Source: Klebsiella variicola
GTDB taxonomy: Bacteria > Pseudomonadota > Gammaproteobacteria > Enterobacterales > Enterobacteriaceae
NCBI RefSeq assembly: GCF_000828055.2
Contig: NZ_CP010523.2
Coordinates: 2,728,001-2,792,000 of the forward strand
Direction: 5' to 3'
Length of the DNA: 64,000 nucleotides
Shown: piece after piece, positions 1 to 7,307 of the stretch
Numbering within the stretch: position 1 is the stretch's first letter
Layout of the letters: every line of letters begins with the position of its first letter
Made by a program: the position numbers and the translations under genes
Notes under the pieces: generated by a model
The model's database searches: none
What the model saw: the letters and a program-made list of their open reading frames with translations, nothing else
What the model was told of the DNA's origin: nothing

Positions 1-748
1 CCGTCGCGGCAAACGTCTGCTTACCGCTGAAGCAGTGCCAGAGGCGCGCAGCAAAGGCATCCACTTCACCCTCATCGGCAAAAGGTTTAACGGCCACAAA
101 CTCATCGCCGCCAAAGCGCGCGACCATCTCCTCCTTCTGCAGCGTTTTCAGCACGGCGCCTGCCACACGCTGCAGCAGCTGGTCACCAATCAGATGGCCC
201 TGCAGGTCATTAATCTCTTTAAACTTGTCTAAATCGATGGTGAAAATGGCAAAGCGGCGGGCATCATTACCGGTGATCAGCTTTTCCACCCGCTCAAAGA
301 ACTCCACCCGGTTAGGTAAACCAGTCAGCGCATCGTAGCGCGCCATCCATGCGATGCGGTCATTAATCGCTTTTTGTTCACTGATATCGCGGGTGATTTT
401 GGCAAAACCCAGCAGGGTGTTCTGCTCATCGCGGATGGTATCGATCATGACATGCGCCCAGAATCGGGAGCCGTCTTTGCGGTAACGCCAGCCTTCCCCT
501 TCGAACTGCCCGCTACGCAGGGCGATTTCCAGGTTTTTCGCCGGTACACCGGAGAGTTGCTCAGCTTCGCTATAGAAGAGACCGAAGTAGCAACCGATGA
601 TCTCGTCGCTCAGGTACCCTTTTGCCCGGCGGGCACCTTCGTTCCAGCTGATGACCGTACCGTCAGTGCTCAGCATGTATATGGCATAATCTTTAACACT
701 TTCAATAAAGTGACGATAGGCGATATCCGTCAGGTGATCGTTACTCAT
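1..748 (-). CDS. PAS-GGDEF diguanylate cyclase, 3' part outside the window
   Basis: This is the N-terminal part (249 residues) of a sensor-type cyclic-di-GMP enzyme running off the left edge. I chose the ATG at 746-748 (minus), which gives the start MSNDHLTDIAYRHF. A PAS domain covers about residues 10-125 (WNEGARRAKGY, then the PAC-like FAKITRDISEQK). A GGDEF domain starts near 137 (DALTGLPNR) and carries RFGGDEF at 211-217, an intact active-site signature, so synthesis of c-di-GMP from two GTP is expected. No transmembrane segment is visible, so it is probably cytosolic. Whether an EAL phosphodiesterase domain follows cannot be seen. Confidence 0.85.
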   Translation of the reverse strand, partial: MSNDHLTDIAYRHFIESVKDYAIYMLSTDGTVISWNEGARRAKGYLSDEIIGCYFGLFYSEAEQLSGVPAKNLEIALRSGQFEGEGWRYRKDGSRFWAHVMIDTIRDEQNTLLGFAKITRDISEQKAINDRIAWMARYDALTGLPNRVEFFERVEKLITGNDARRFAIFTIDLDKFKEINDLQGHLIGDQLLQRVAGAVLKTLQKEEMVARFGGDEFVAVKPFADEGEVDAFAARLWHCFSGKQTFAAT

Positions 749-1044
749 GGTACAGCGCTCTCTGTGGCTCGGTCGTGGCAAAACGCACTAGATATAGCAG
801 AACAACGCCCATGATGAATACAAGGTTAAGACGTTTTGTTGCCGCCTTTCTGGCCCTGGCAACCGCAGATAGCGCGCCAGACAGCTCTGTTAAGCGTAGT
901 GGAATCCACTGCGCCGGGTAATGACAATCTGACGATTTTTGCACTTAGGTCGCCCACTAATAGTTACTTTTATTGATTAAAAAGTTTGATTGAAAGAATA
1001 AATAAAAGGAGTAATGTTAATAATACTTTCTATGGAGGTTAAAT

Positions 1045-1293
1045 ATGTTGCGTGATTATTTAAAAGTGGAAAAAGAAGACCAGCTTGTTGAACAACAGAG
1101 CCGTCATGACAATAGCCAGCATTATTCTGCGGTGACTGAATGGGTTATTTTGAGTAAAGATGGTCAGCGTAAAGGTCGGGTATCCCTGTTCGACCGTTTC
1201 ACCACCCGCCGCTCCTGGAGCGACAGCTTTCGCATTACGCAGTTCGATAATGCGGGTAAAGTGGTGGTGGATAAACTCACTGACGCGCTGTAA
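1045..1293 (+). CDS. hypothetical protein, 82 aa
   Basis: I do not recognise this small soluble protein. It is preceded by a strong Shine-Dalgarno (GGAGG, about 6 bases before the ATG) and an AT-rich promoter-like stretch. The sequence is charged and hydrophilic at the N-terminus (YLKVEKEDQLVEQQS). It then has alternating hydrophobic residues typical of beta strands (EWVILSKDGQRKGRVSLFDRF, in two parts), with no signal peptide or membrane segment. It looks like a monocistronic gene between the divergent GGDEF gene and the terminator at 1478. Coding is supported by the ribosome site and codon use only. Confidence 0.65.
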   Translation: MLRDYLKVEKEDQLVEQQSRHDNSQHYSAVTEWVILSKDGQRKGRVSLFDRFTTRRSWSDSFRITQFDNAGKVVVDKLTDAL

Positions 1294-1477
1294 CTCCCCC
1301 GGATTCCCGGCCTGACGGGAGAATATTCATACGCAAAATTAACACCTGCATTAAATATATTGATGCGCCGCGCTTCGCCGCCGTCATGTTATTTTCATTC
1401 TGCATACCGATAATCTAATGGGTATTTTCGCCATGGTGAATGGCGCGAATGATTAACCCGAAAAAAATGCTGAAAAT

Positions 1478-1500
1478 AAGCCCGCTGGTCGGGCTTTTTT
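1478..1500 (+). terminator. rho-independent terminator
   Basis: The hairpin AAGCCCG-ctggt-CGGGCTT is followed by a run of T. It ends any transcript from the upstream 82-aa gene and insulates the ParD-like/map pair. The 310 bases between that gene and 1604 hold this terminator and, after it, the presumed promoter of the pair. I see nothing else there. Confidence 0.85.
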
Positions 1501-1603
1501 GCGTGGGCCTCTCGCCTCCCCCCCGGTCACGACACAAAATGCCCATGACATCCCGTGCCGGTCTGTATACGATGCATATACGAATCATATATGGACTGTC
1601 TCT

Positions 1604-1822
1604 ATGGGAATCGTCAAAATCTCCGATCTATTGCACGATGATATTCGTGATGCCAGCAAAGCTATGTCCCGCTCCGTCAATGCCCAGGCGGAATACTGGA
1701 TCCGTCTGGGCATGATGAGCGAGCTCTACCCCGAGCTTAACCACCAGCAGATCAAACTGCTGATGCTGAAATCCGGCTCTGACCGTCTGCTGGAGGTAAT
1801 CAATGCCATCAATAATCATTAA
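1604..1822 (+). CDS. ParD-like antitoxin-family protein
   Basis: This is a 72-residue protein of the ParD-like family (PF11903 type). It begins MGIVKISDLLHDDIRDAS and continues with the SRSVNAQAEYWIRLGMM segment expected of a ribbon-helix-helix-like DNA-binding antitoxin. A longer reading frame is open upstream to 1499, but that part lies in the terminator region, so I start at ATG 1604. Its stop lies 20 bases inside the next gene, a methionine aminopeptidase, implying translational coupling. No ParE-type toxin is adjacent. Antitoxin function is inferred from the family name only; it could simply be an autoregulator of the downstream enzyme. Confidence 0.75.
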   Translation: MGIVKISDLLHDDIRDASKAMSRSVNAQAEYWIRLGMMSELYPELNHQQIKLLMLKSGSDRLLEVINAINNH

Positions 1823-2585
1823 AACCGCCGATGAACTCGCACGTCAGCGCCATGCCGGCCAGCTGCTGGCGTCGGTGTTTGATATGCTGGATACCTTTAT
1901 CGTTCCCGGCGTAACGACGATGGCGATTAACGATCGAGTGGAAGATTTTATCGTCAACCAACTGCATGCCCGCCCGGCCAGCAAGGGGCAATACGATTTT
2001 CCCTATGTGTTGAACACCTCCATTAACGATGTGGTGTGCCACGGGATCCCCAAAGCGACCGAACATCTGCGCGCCGGGATGATTGTTAACGTCGATATCA
2101 CCCTGGAGAAAGCGGGCATGATTGCCGACTCCAGCAAGATGTACCTGATAGGCGACGTCTCCCCGCTGGCCCGCCGGCTGGTAAAGACCACCTATGAAGC
2201 GATGTGGAAAGGCATTGAGGTGGTGAAACCTGGCGCGACGCTGGGCGATATTGGCCACGCTATTCAGCGCTGGGTCGAGGACCATGGCTACAGCGTGGTC
2301 AGAGAATATTGCGGTCACGGCGTCGGCCAGGAAATGCATGAGGAACCGCAGGTGCTGCATTACGGCCGCCCCGGAGAAGGCGCCGTGTTGCGCGAAGGAA
2401 TGGTGTTCACCATTGAGCCGATGGTGAACCAGGGCGACAGCCGCATCAAAACCAAAAAAGATGGCTGGACGGTCGTCACCCGCGATAAAAAACTCTCCGC
2501 GCAATGGGAGCACACCGTGGCCGTCACCGCCAACGGATTTGAGGTGCTGACGCTACGCGACGACGAGCAGTCGCGGATCCGCTAA
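1803..2585 (+). CDS. map: type I methionine aminopeptidase, second-copy type
   Basis: The 260-residue enzyme removes the N-terminal methionine of nascent proteins in the cytosol. The pita-bread fold ligands are all present: H80 (VCHGIP), D98 (NVDIT), D109 (ADSSKM), H172 (CGHGVG), E205 (FTIEPM) and E236 (QWEHT), so an active dinuclear metal site is expected. It is not in the rpsB-tsf context of the housekeeping map, so it is probably a paralogue. The start overlaps the 3' end of the ParD-like gene by 20 bases. The length is near the usual 250-265 residues. Being paired with an antitoxin-like protein is the unusual feature. Confidence 0.9.
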   Translation: MPSIIIKTADELARQRHAGQLLASVFDMLDTFIVPGVTTMAINDRVEDFIVNQLHARPASKGQYDFPYVLNTSINDVVCHGIPKATEHLRAGMIVNVDITLEKAGMIADSSKMYLIGDVSPLARRLVKTTYEAMWKGIEVVKPGATLGDIGHAIQRWVEDHGYSVVREYCGHGVGQEMHEEPQVLHYGRPGEGAVLREGMVFTIEPMVNQGDSRIKTKKDGWTVVTRDKKLSAQWEHTVAVTANGFEVLTLRDDEQSRIR

Positions 2586-2728
2586 GTTTTCTTCTCCCGG
2601 CATAGCCGACATTTCTCGCTGGCGAGTACCTCTCTTCGTCAGCGCACTTTATTCCCTGGCCTCTATTGCCCCCCGCGTTCTCCACACCGCGCCGGGAGTG
2701 TCTGCTTTACTCCTCATAAAGTTAATCA

Positions 2729-2761
2729 TAAAACGATAAATATTTATTGTAAAACGATAAA
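2729..2761. promoter_or_regulatory. phased direct repeat, probable operator of the serine hydrolase operon
   Basis: Two exact copies of TAAAACGATAAA lie at 2729-2740 and 2750-2761, 21 bases apart start to start (two helical turns). A 12-base palindrome ATAAATATTTAT (2736-2747) lies between and partly inside them. They sit about 85 bases upstream of the serine hydrolase start, in an AT-rich stretch unlike its surroundings. I infer that the HTH protein encoded at the end of the operon (4857-5063) or another dimeric regulator binds here. Confidence 0.5.
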
Positions 2762-2845
2762 CACCAGGCTAACCTGCGCTCACTTTAACACCAGGGAGAA
2801 GCGGTATTCCCTCACCTGGATGTCGTACCGCGTTAAGGAGAAAAC

Positions 2846-3961
2846 ATGCGCTGGAACCGCTATCGCCGGGACAGACAGATCATTGCCGCCGTGCTGGTTT
2901 TTACCGTCATCGTGGCGGCGGGGATCGCCCTGCAGCCCGGCTTTCATCCCCCCAGCTCCCGGACGACGGGGGATAAACAGCTGGTCTCGATATTAACGCC
3001 CCTGCTTCATGGTGCCCGCGGACAGGTCGCCGCAGCGCTGATTACGCCTCAGGGGGTGCGCTACGGTCTGTGGGGGAGCGAGTATACGACACAGTATGAG
3101 ATCGCCAGCCTGAGCAAAACCATGACCGCCAGCCTGCTGCTGGAGGCTATTCGCCGCGGCGAAGTCACCGCGCAGACGCCGGTGTCGGCGCTGGTCCCGG
3201 AGATTGTCAGCCCGGTGCGGGATGTTACCCTGGAGCAACTGGTTTCTCACCGTTCAGGACTGCCACCGCTCACCGCGTCGGTTGGGCAGCGGCTGGCTAT
3301 TCTGAGCGATATTGCCCGGCGGCAGAATCCCTGGCGCTACGATCGACCCGCGCTGATCGCGATGATGAACCAGGCCACCCTGCAGCCGACGAAATGGTTT
3401 GATTATTCCAACGCCGGGTTTGCCCTGCTCGGACTGGCGCTGGAGCGGGCGTCCCATCGCGATTTTGCCACACTGATGGCGCAACGGGTCTTTACCCCCG
3501 CCGGAATGCAGGGCGCGGAAGTGGCCCGGCACAATACTCCAGCCTCGCCGACGTTTACCATGGGCTGGTCAGCCCCTGGTTTCCCTCAGCAGCCATGGGT
3601 GATGGACGCCTTCGCCCCCGCCGGCGGCGTCCGCGCCACGATTGTCGATATGGCGAAATATGCCCAGGCGCTGCTGGCAGCAAACCTGGCGGGCAGTGAA
3701 GGTATGCACTCCCTGTTCGCCACCGATGATCCCGATTCCCGGGTGGGTTATGCCTGGTTCACTACCCGCGTCCGCGGACGGGAGATCGTCTGGCATGACG
3801 GGCAGAGTGGCGGCTTTGCGGCAATGATGGCCTTCGACCGACAGCGACAGACCGCGGTAGTGATCCTCTCCGATACCGCCTGGCCGGTGATCGGACCTGC
3901 CATCAAGCTCTTACTGGCTGCCACCCCTGATGAACAGGAGGCGCGTAATGAACGGAATTGA
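2846..3961 (+). CDS. serine hydrolase, beta-lactamase/penicillin-binding family
   Basis: The 371-residue protein has an N-terminal membrane anchor or uncleaved signal (about residues 11-29) followed by a class-C beta-lactamase-like fold. It shows S88-L-S-K91 (the SxxK nucleophile motif), Y187-S-N189 (YxN) and H317-D-G319 in place of the KTG triad, so it should act on an ester or amide, probably a peptide or cell-wall fragment, in the periplasm. The ribosome site (AAGGAG) supports the start. It is the first gene of a four-gene operon with two membrane proteins and an HTH regulator. Beta-lactam hydrolysis is not implied. The substrate is unknown. Confidence 0.8.
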   Translation: MRWNRYRRDRQIIAAVLVFTVIVAAGIALQPGFHPPSSRTTGDKQLVSILTPLLHGARGQVAAALITPQGVRYGLWGSEYTTQYEIASLSKTMTASLLLEAIRRGEVTAQTPVSALVPEIVSPVRDVTLEQLVSHRSGLPPLTASVGQRLAILSDIARRQNPWRYDRPALIAMMNQATLQPTKWFDYSNAGFALLGLALERASHRDFATLMAQRVFTPAGMQGAEVARHNTPASPTFTMGWSAPGFPQQPWVMDAFAPAGGVRATIVDMAKYAQALLAANLAGSEGMHSLFATDDPDSRVGYAWFTTRVRGREIVWHDGQSGGFAAMMAFDRQRQTAVVILSDTAWPVIGPAIKLLLAATPDEQEARNERN

Positions 3962-4292
3962 CATCCTCTGGGCGCTGTTAACGCTGTTGTCGGTGATCCT
4001 GTTTATTTCCGGCGACTGGCTGGCGCAGCGAAAAATACGCCTGCTCAATTATGTTTTGCTGGCGACCGGGGTTATTTATCTCGCCGAGGTTTTCCAGACC
4101 CTGCAGAATCTCGGCAAAATGGGCTACCTGTTTCGGATGCTGACCTGGACCATCCAGGCGTCGTTCATCACCCTCAGCCTCTACCGCGTCTGGACCCGTC
4201 CGTGGTTTGCCAGCCGTCGTCGCGGCGTCCGGGCGATGAGCGTTGTCTTCGCCGTGGCCCTTATGTCATGCCTGGCGCGGCTGGTGCTTTAA
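3948..4292 (+). CDS. small integral membrane protein of the serine hydrolase operon
   Basis: A 114-residue protein with about three to four hydrophobic helices (starting MNGIDILWALLTLLSVIL; C-terminal SVVFAVALMSCLARLVL). I start at ATG 3948 because AGGAG lies seven bases upstream; an in-frame ATG at 3930 would put that site inside the gene. It overlaps the serine hydrolase 3' end by 14 bases, so the two are co-translated. I do not recognise the family. Its position suggests a membrane partner of the hydrolase or of the DUF2975 protein that follows. Confidence 0.7.
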   Translation: MNGIDILWALLTLLSVILFISGDWLAQRKIRLLNYVLLATGVIYLAEVFQTLQNLGKMGYLFRMLTWTIQASFITLSLYRVWTRPWFASRRRGVRAMSVVFAVALMSCLARLVL

Positions 4293-4320
4293 TTATTCTC
4301 ATCAATCAGGAAGGTAAATT

Positions 4321-4854
4321 GTGAAGCAATCCAGAACCCGGCTGAGTCTGGCTATTATTAGCGGCATACTGCCCCTCTTTTTTATGCTCGCCCTGATCGT
4401 GCCGCTGTGGATTTTCTTTACCGGCGAACGATATTTTCTTTCCACCCTGCTGCACTTTGCTGAAGTGCCGTTAACCGACAACCCGGCCCAGGCGCCGGGG
4501 ATGGCGAGACGTTTGCTGCTGCTGGCCCTGCTGTATCTTCCGGCCGGGCTGTTCGCGTTCGCTATCTGGCAGGGCATGAAGGTAACCCGTAGCGTCCGCC
4601 AGCGCAGCGTGCTCAGCCTCTCCCTGGCGCACAGCGTTCGTTACATCGCTCTGGCCATGGTGGGCATGGGGATCCTGTTGCCGGTGTGCCGCTTTCTGAT
4701 CCCGCTGCTCGCCTGGTGGCCGCAGCCTTATTATCAGGTGGTGTTTCTGCTCAGCGACGGGGTGCTGCTTCTGACAGGAAGCTTGCTGTTTGTGACATTT
4801 CACGCCATGCTCCACGGGATCCGTGCTGAAGAAGAGAATAAGGAGTTTATTTAA
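4321..4854 (+). CDS. DUF2975 family membrane protein
   Basis: A 177-residue protein with four predicted transmembrane segments, roughly residues 10-32, 60-80, 97-118 and 139-160. It starts at GTG with AGGAAGG upstream. The layout (four helices, immediately followed by a short Cro/C1-type HTH protein) is the standard DUF2975/YozG-like pairing seen in Firmicutes and Proteobacteria. In such pairs the membrane protein probably modulates the regulator. Function is otherwise unknown. It ends two bases before the regulator start. Confidence 0.75.
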   Translation: MKQSRTRLSLAIISGILPLFFMLALIVPLWIFFTGERYFLSTLLHFAEVPLTDNPAQAPGMARRLLLLALLYLPAGLFAFAIWQGMKVTRSVRQRSVLSLSLAHSVRYIALAMVGMGILLPVCRFLIPLLAWWPQPYYQVVFLLSDGVLLLTGSLLFVTFHAMLHGIRAEEENKEFI

Positions 4855-4856
4855 CG

Positions 4857-5063
4857 ATGGCTGTGGTGGTGAATCTGGACAAACTGCTGGTGGAAAAAAA
4901 GATGACGTCCAGGGCGCTGGCGGCCTTTGTAGGCATTACCGAACAGAACCTGTCGCTGCTCAAGTCGGGAAAAGTCAAAGGCATCCGTTTTGATACCCTG
5001 TCCCGCATCTGCGAGGCGCTGGAATGTCAGCCCGGTGATATCCTCGCCTGGGAACCCGACTGA
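4857..5063 (+). CDS. small Cro/C1-type HTH regulator (YozG-like)
   Basis: A 68-residue single-domain transcription factor with the HTH_26 layout: L-V-E-K-K-M-T-S-R-A-L-A-A-F-V-G-I-T as helix 1-2, E-Q-N-L-S-L-L-K-S-G-K-V-K as the recognition part, then LSRICEALECQPGDIL at the end. It is the last gene of the operon starting at 2846 and nearly abuts the DUF2975 gene. I infer autoregulation through the phased repeat at 2729-2761, but no binding data can be read from sequence. Confidence 0.8.
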   Translation: MAVVVNLDKLLVEKKMTSRALAAFVGITEQNLSLLKSGKVKGIRFDTLSRICEALECQPGDILAWEPD

Positions 5064-5121
5064 GGCGATACTCTGCTGTCGGACGACGGCAAGGATTGTT
5101 TTCATGAAATGTACTCTACGT

Positions 5122-5153
5122 GCGCGTCACCCCAGTAGTCACTGCTGACGCGC
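5122..5153. terminator. inverted repeat between convergent genes
   Basis: GCGCGTCA (5122-5129) is exactly complementary to TGACGCGC (5146-5153), with a 16-base loop that contains a smaller imperfect dyad. It lies between the convergent HTH gene and the mini-pilin gene, so it may end one or both transcripts. There is no T run, so termination is only inferred. Confidence 0.35.
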
Positions 5154-5222
5154 GCTGAAACCGCCCAACGCGTTACCCTTTACGTCCTGCATCCGCTTAC
5201 CCTTCACCGCGTTTTTCTTACC

Positions 5223-5510
5223 TTAGCGATAGCGAATAATGACATCCGCTTCACTGTGCTGTGCATTTCGCCAGTGGAGACTGACCTCACCGCGATCATC
5301 CGGCATGGCATAGCGAGGGGGGTTGTCTGTCAAGGCGACCTGTTCCGGTGAACGGTGCTGGCACGAAACATCGATACGATTGCGCTGCGGCGCGATAAGA
5401 CAGGCCGGATTGATGACACGTCCCGAAAAATGAACCTGACCGGAGAGCGCAGCAGACGACGCCAGCGGTGCCAGACACAGACATATTAGAGCGAGACGGA
5501 GCGGAGACAT
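5223..5510 (-). CDS. short fimbrial-subunit-like protein
   Basis: A 95-residue secreted protein with a signal peptide (MSPLRLALICLCLAPLASSA) and a pilin-like start to the mature part (QVHFSGRVINPACLI). It has two cysteines spaced as in type 1 pilins and an end resembling a pilin (ADVIIRYR). I start at 5510 because AAGGA precedes this ATG; the frame is open upstream to 5597. At about half the length of a normal pilin it lacks most of the Ig-like fold. It is divergent from the pilin operon at 5956 and could be a minor subunit, an assembly terminator or a decaying gene. Confidence 0.65.
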   Translation of the reverse strand: MSPLRLALICLCLAPLASSAALSGQVHFSGRVINPACLIAPQRNRIDVSCQHRSPEQVALTDNPPRYAMPDDRGEVSLHWRNAQHSEADVIIRYR

Positions 5511-5955
5511 AGCAATCTTCCTTGATAGCGAGTGACACTGCGCGGCACAGAATCGTTCTGTGCCATCCAACCTGCGGCTTCCTGCCGCGATCTTCACGCT
5601 ACGGCAAAATAGCGGCAGCGTAAACGATTATTCTGCCCTCTCCGGTCAACTGCCGGGAATAACAGCAACTTTTTGCCAGAACTTTGCCAAAACAGGCGTC
5701 CCCGGGAAATAATACATTCTGTATATAGAACCCAATTACAATATTAAATGAGATTATACTTACACCAAAAAATAAAGATTGTTACAGCTTAACACACCTT
5801 ATCCATGGGCCTTTACGACGTTCTCCGTATAATCCCGCCCCCGACGGCAGTATACATTAGTGATGCTTACCGTTTTTTGTGAACAGAAATAAAAAACATG
5901 CATTAAAAATGTTAAACGATTTAATTAACTTGTGATTATTTAATAAGGTTTGAGT
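5511..5955. promoter_or_regulatory. 445-base AT-rich divergent intergenic region
   Basis: This is the shared upstream region of the mini-pilin (minus) and the fimbrial operon (plus). It is strongly AT-rich compared with its neighbours, especially 5700-5955, as is usual for H-NS-silenced fimbrial promoters. I looked for the inverted repeats of a fimS-like invertible switch and for a recombinase gene and found neither. No further gene is visible. Confidence 0.4.
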
Positions 5956-6519
5956 ATGAAAGAAAAAGGCACCCTGCTGGTTGTGGGTTCACTGCTGGCC
6001 TTCAGTCTGGCTACTGTGACCCCCGCCCGCGCGGCGGGCACACTGAATTTCACCGGTAAAATTATTAACGAGTCGTGCCAGATCGCCAACAACGGTGGCG
6101 ATGTGAATGTCGATTTTGGCAACGTCGATATGTCGGCGCTGAAATCACATGAAGCGAAAACCGCAGAAACACCGTTTACCATCAACCTGACCGGCTGCCC
6201 GCTGGCGCAGAATATCAGCATTAGCCTGGAGGGTACCCCGGACACCAATGCTAACGGCACCAGCGCCGCCGTGCTGGCGCTCTCCGATGCCGCGGATACC
6301 GCCAAAGGGGTGGGCATTGAAGTCTTCTCTTCCCCTGACGGCTCAACGGAAGGCACTCAGTTGACCTTTGACAAACAGAGCAAAACGGCGGTTTCGCAAG
6401 CCGACGAAAACGGTGATATTGCCTTTAATTTTATTGCCGATCTGAAGAGCGATTCCTCCCTGGATGTCACCGCCGGCAATATTAATGCCACGGCCAATAT
6501 TGATATTGTATATGAATAG
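5956..6519 (+). CDS. major fimbrial subunit (type 1 pilin family)
   Basis: A 187-residue chaperone-usher pilin with a signal peptide ending ATVTPARA, then GTLNFTGKIINESCQI with the first conserved cysteine, and the second cysteine in LTGCPL. The C-terminus has the pilin beta strand with a penultimate tyrosine (NIDIVYE). I prefer ATG 5956 (AAGG at 5945-5948) to the TTG six bases earlier. It is the first gene of a four-gene fimbrial operon and is likely the shaft subunit, polymerised by donor-strand exchange on the outer surface. Confidence 0.88.
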   Translation: MKEKGTLLVVGSLLAFSLATVTPARAAGTLNFTGKIINESCQIANNGGDVNVDFGNVDMSALKSHEAKTAETPFTINLTGCPLAQNISISLEGTPDTNANGTSAAVLALSDAADTAKGVGIEVFSSPDGSTEGTQLTFDKQSKTAVSQADENGDIAFNFIADLKSDSSLDVTAGNINATANIDIVYE

Positions 6520-6596
6520 AATGTGCTGATTGCCGCTTTTACCGAGGGCAGCATCCCCTGCCCTTATTTTCATTCCTCGTGACCGGATCCTCAATT

Positions 6597-7292
6597 ATGC
6601 AGTGTTATAAAATGGCTTTTTTCCTGAGCCTTCTCTTTTGTCCGCTCCTGGCGTCTGCTGCCGGGGTTGCCATTGCCGGCACGCGTGTCATTTATAATGA
6701 ACAAAGTCATGAGGCCGACATCACGGTAAAAAACACCAATCCTCACGATCCGGTACTTATTCAGAGCTGGGTAGACGATCTGGCTGATAATAATAAATCA
6801 CCGTTTATCGTCACCCCGCCATTGTTCCGTCTGGATGCCGGAGACAGCAACGATTTGCGCGTGTTATTAACCTCGGCGCAACTGCCAAACGATCGGGAAA
6901 GTTTGTTCACCCTGAATATCAAAGTGATTCCTGCCAATACCGCGCCGGCTGGCGAGAACATTCTGCAATTTGCTATTAAGAATCAACTTAAGCTCATTTA
7001 TCGCCCGGCAGGACTCCCGGGCTCGGCGCTCGACGCGGCGCAGCACCTGCGCTGGCACGTCAGTGGCAACCACCTGCAGGCGGAGAATGCCTCCCCCTAT
7101 TATGTGACTATCACCACGCTCACCTGCGCGGGCCAGAACCAGAAAACACCGCTTGAGCACAGCGTGATTGCCCCTCACAGCCGTGAAGAGTACGCCCTGC
7201 CCGGCGAGGCCTGCACCCGCCAGGTGAGCTGGCGCATTTTGGATGATTTTGGCGCTGTGCAGACGTTTAGCGCTCCCGTTTCGGCGCACTAA
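6597..7292 (+). CDS. periplasmic fimbrial chaperone (PapD/FimC family)
   Basis: A 231-residue protein with a signal peptide (MAFFLSLLFCPLLASA), then AGVAIAGTRVIYNEQSHEADITVKN split by the usual Ig-fold spacing. The conserved R of the TRVIY segment and the later KLIYRP that anchor the subunit C-terminus are both present. It folds and caps pilins in the periplasm and delivers them to the usher encoded next. The frame extends to a GTG at 6579; I prefer ATG 6597, which starts closer to the signal peptide. Length is normal for the family. Confidence 0.88.
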   Translation: MQCYKMAFFLSLLFCPLLASAAGVAIAGTRVIYNEQSHEADITVKNTNPHDPVLIQSWVDDLADNNKSPFIVTPPLFRLDAGDSNDLRVLLTSAQLPNDRESLFTLNIKVIPANTAPAGENILQFAIKNQLKLIYRPAGLPGSALDAAQHLRWHVSGNHLQAENASPYYVTITTLTCAGQNQKTPLEHSVIAPHSREEYALPGEACTRQVSWRILDDFGAVQTFSAPVSAH

Positions 7293-7307
7293 AAGCCTGA
7301 TGTCGCG

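Noticed and set aside
1014-1055. Possible 13-codon leader ORF overlapping the start of the 82-aa gene
   Set aside because: The Shine-Dalgarno is only two bases from the ATG, codons show no notable runs, and the second GGAGG clearly serves the main gene.
1809-2513. Long minus-strand open frame opposite map
   Set aside because: A composition shadow; the plus-strand aminopeptidase has all catalytic residues.
5511-5955. Possible invertible fimbrial promoter switch
   Set aside because: I found no flanking inverted repeats and no FimB/FimE-like recombinase gene nearby.
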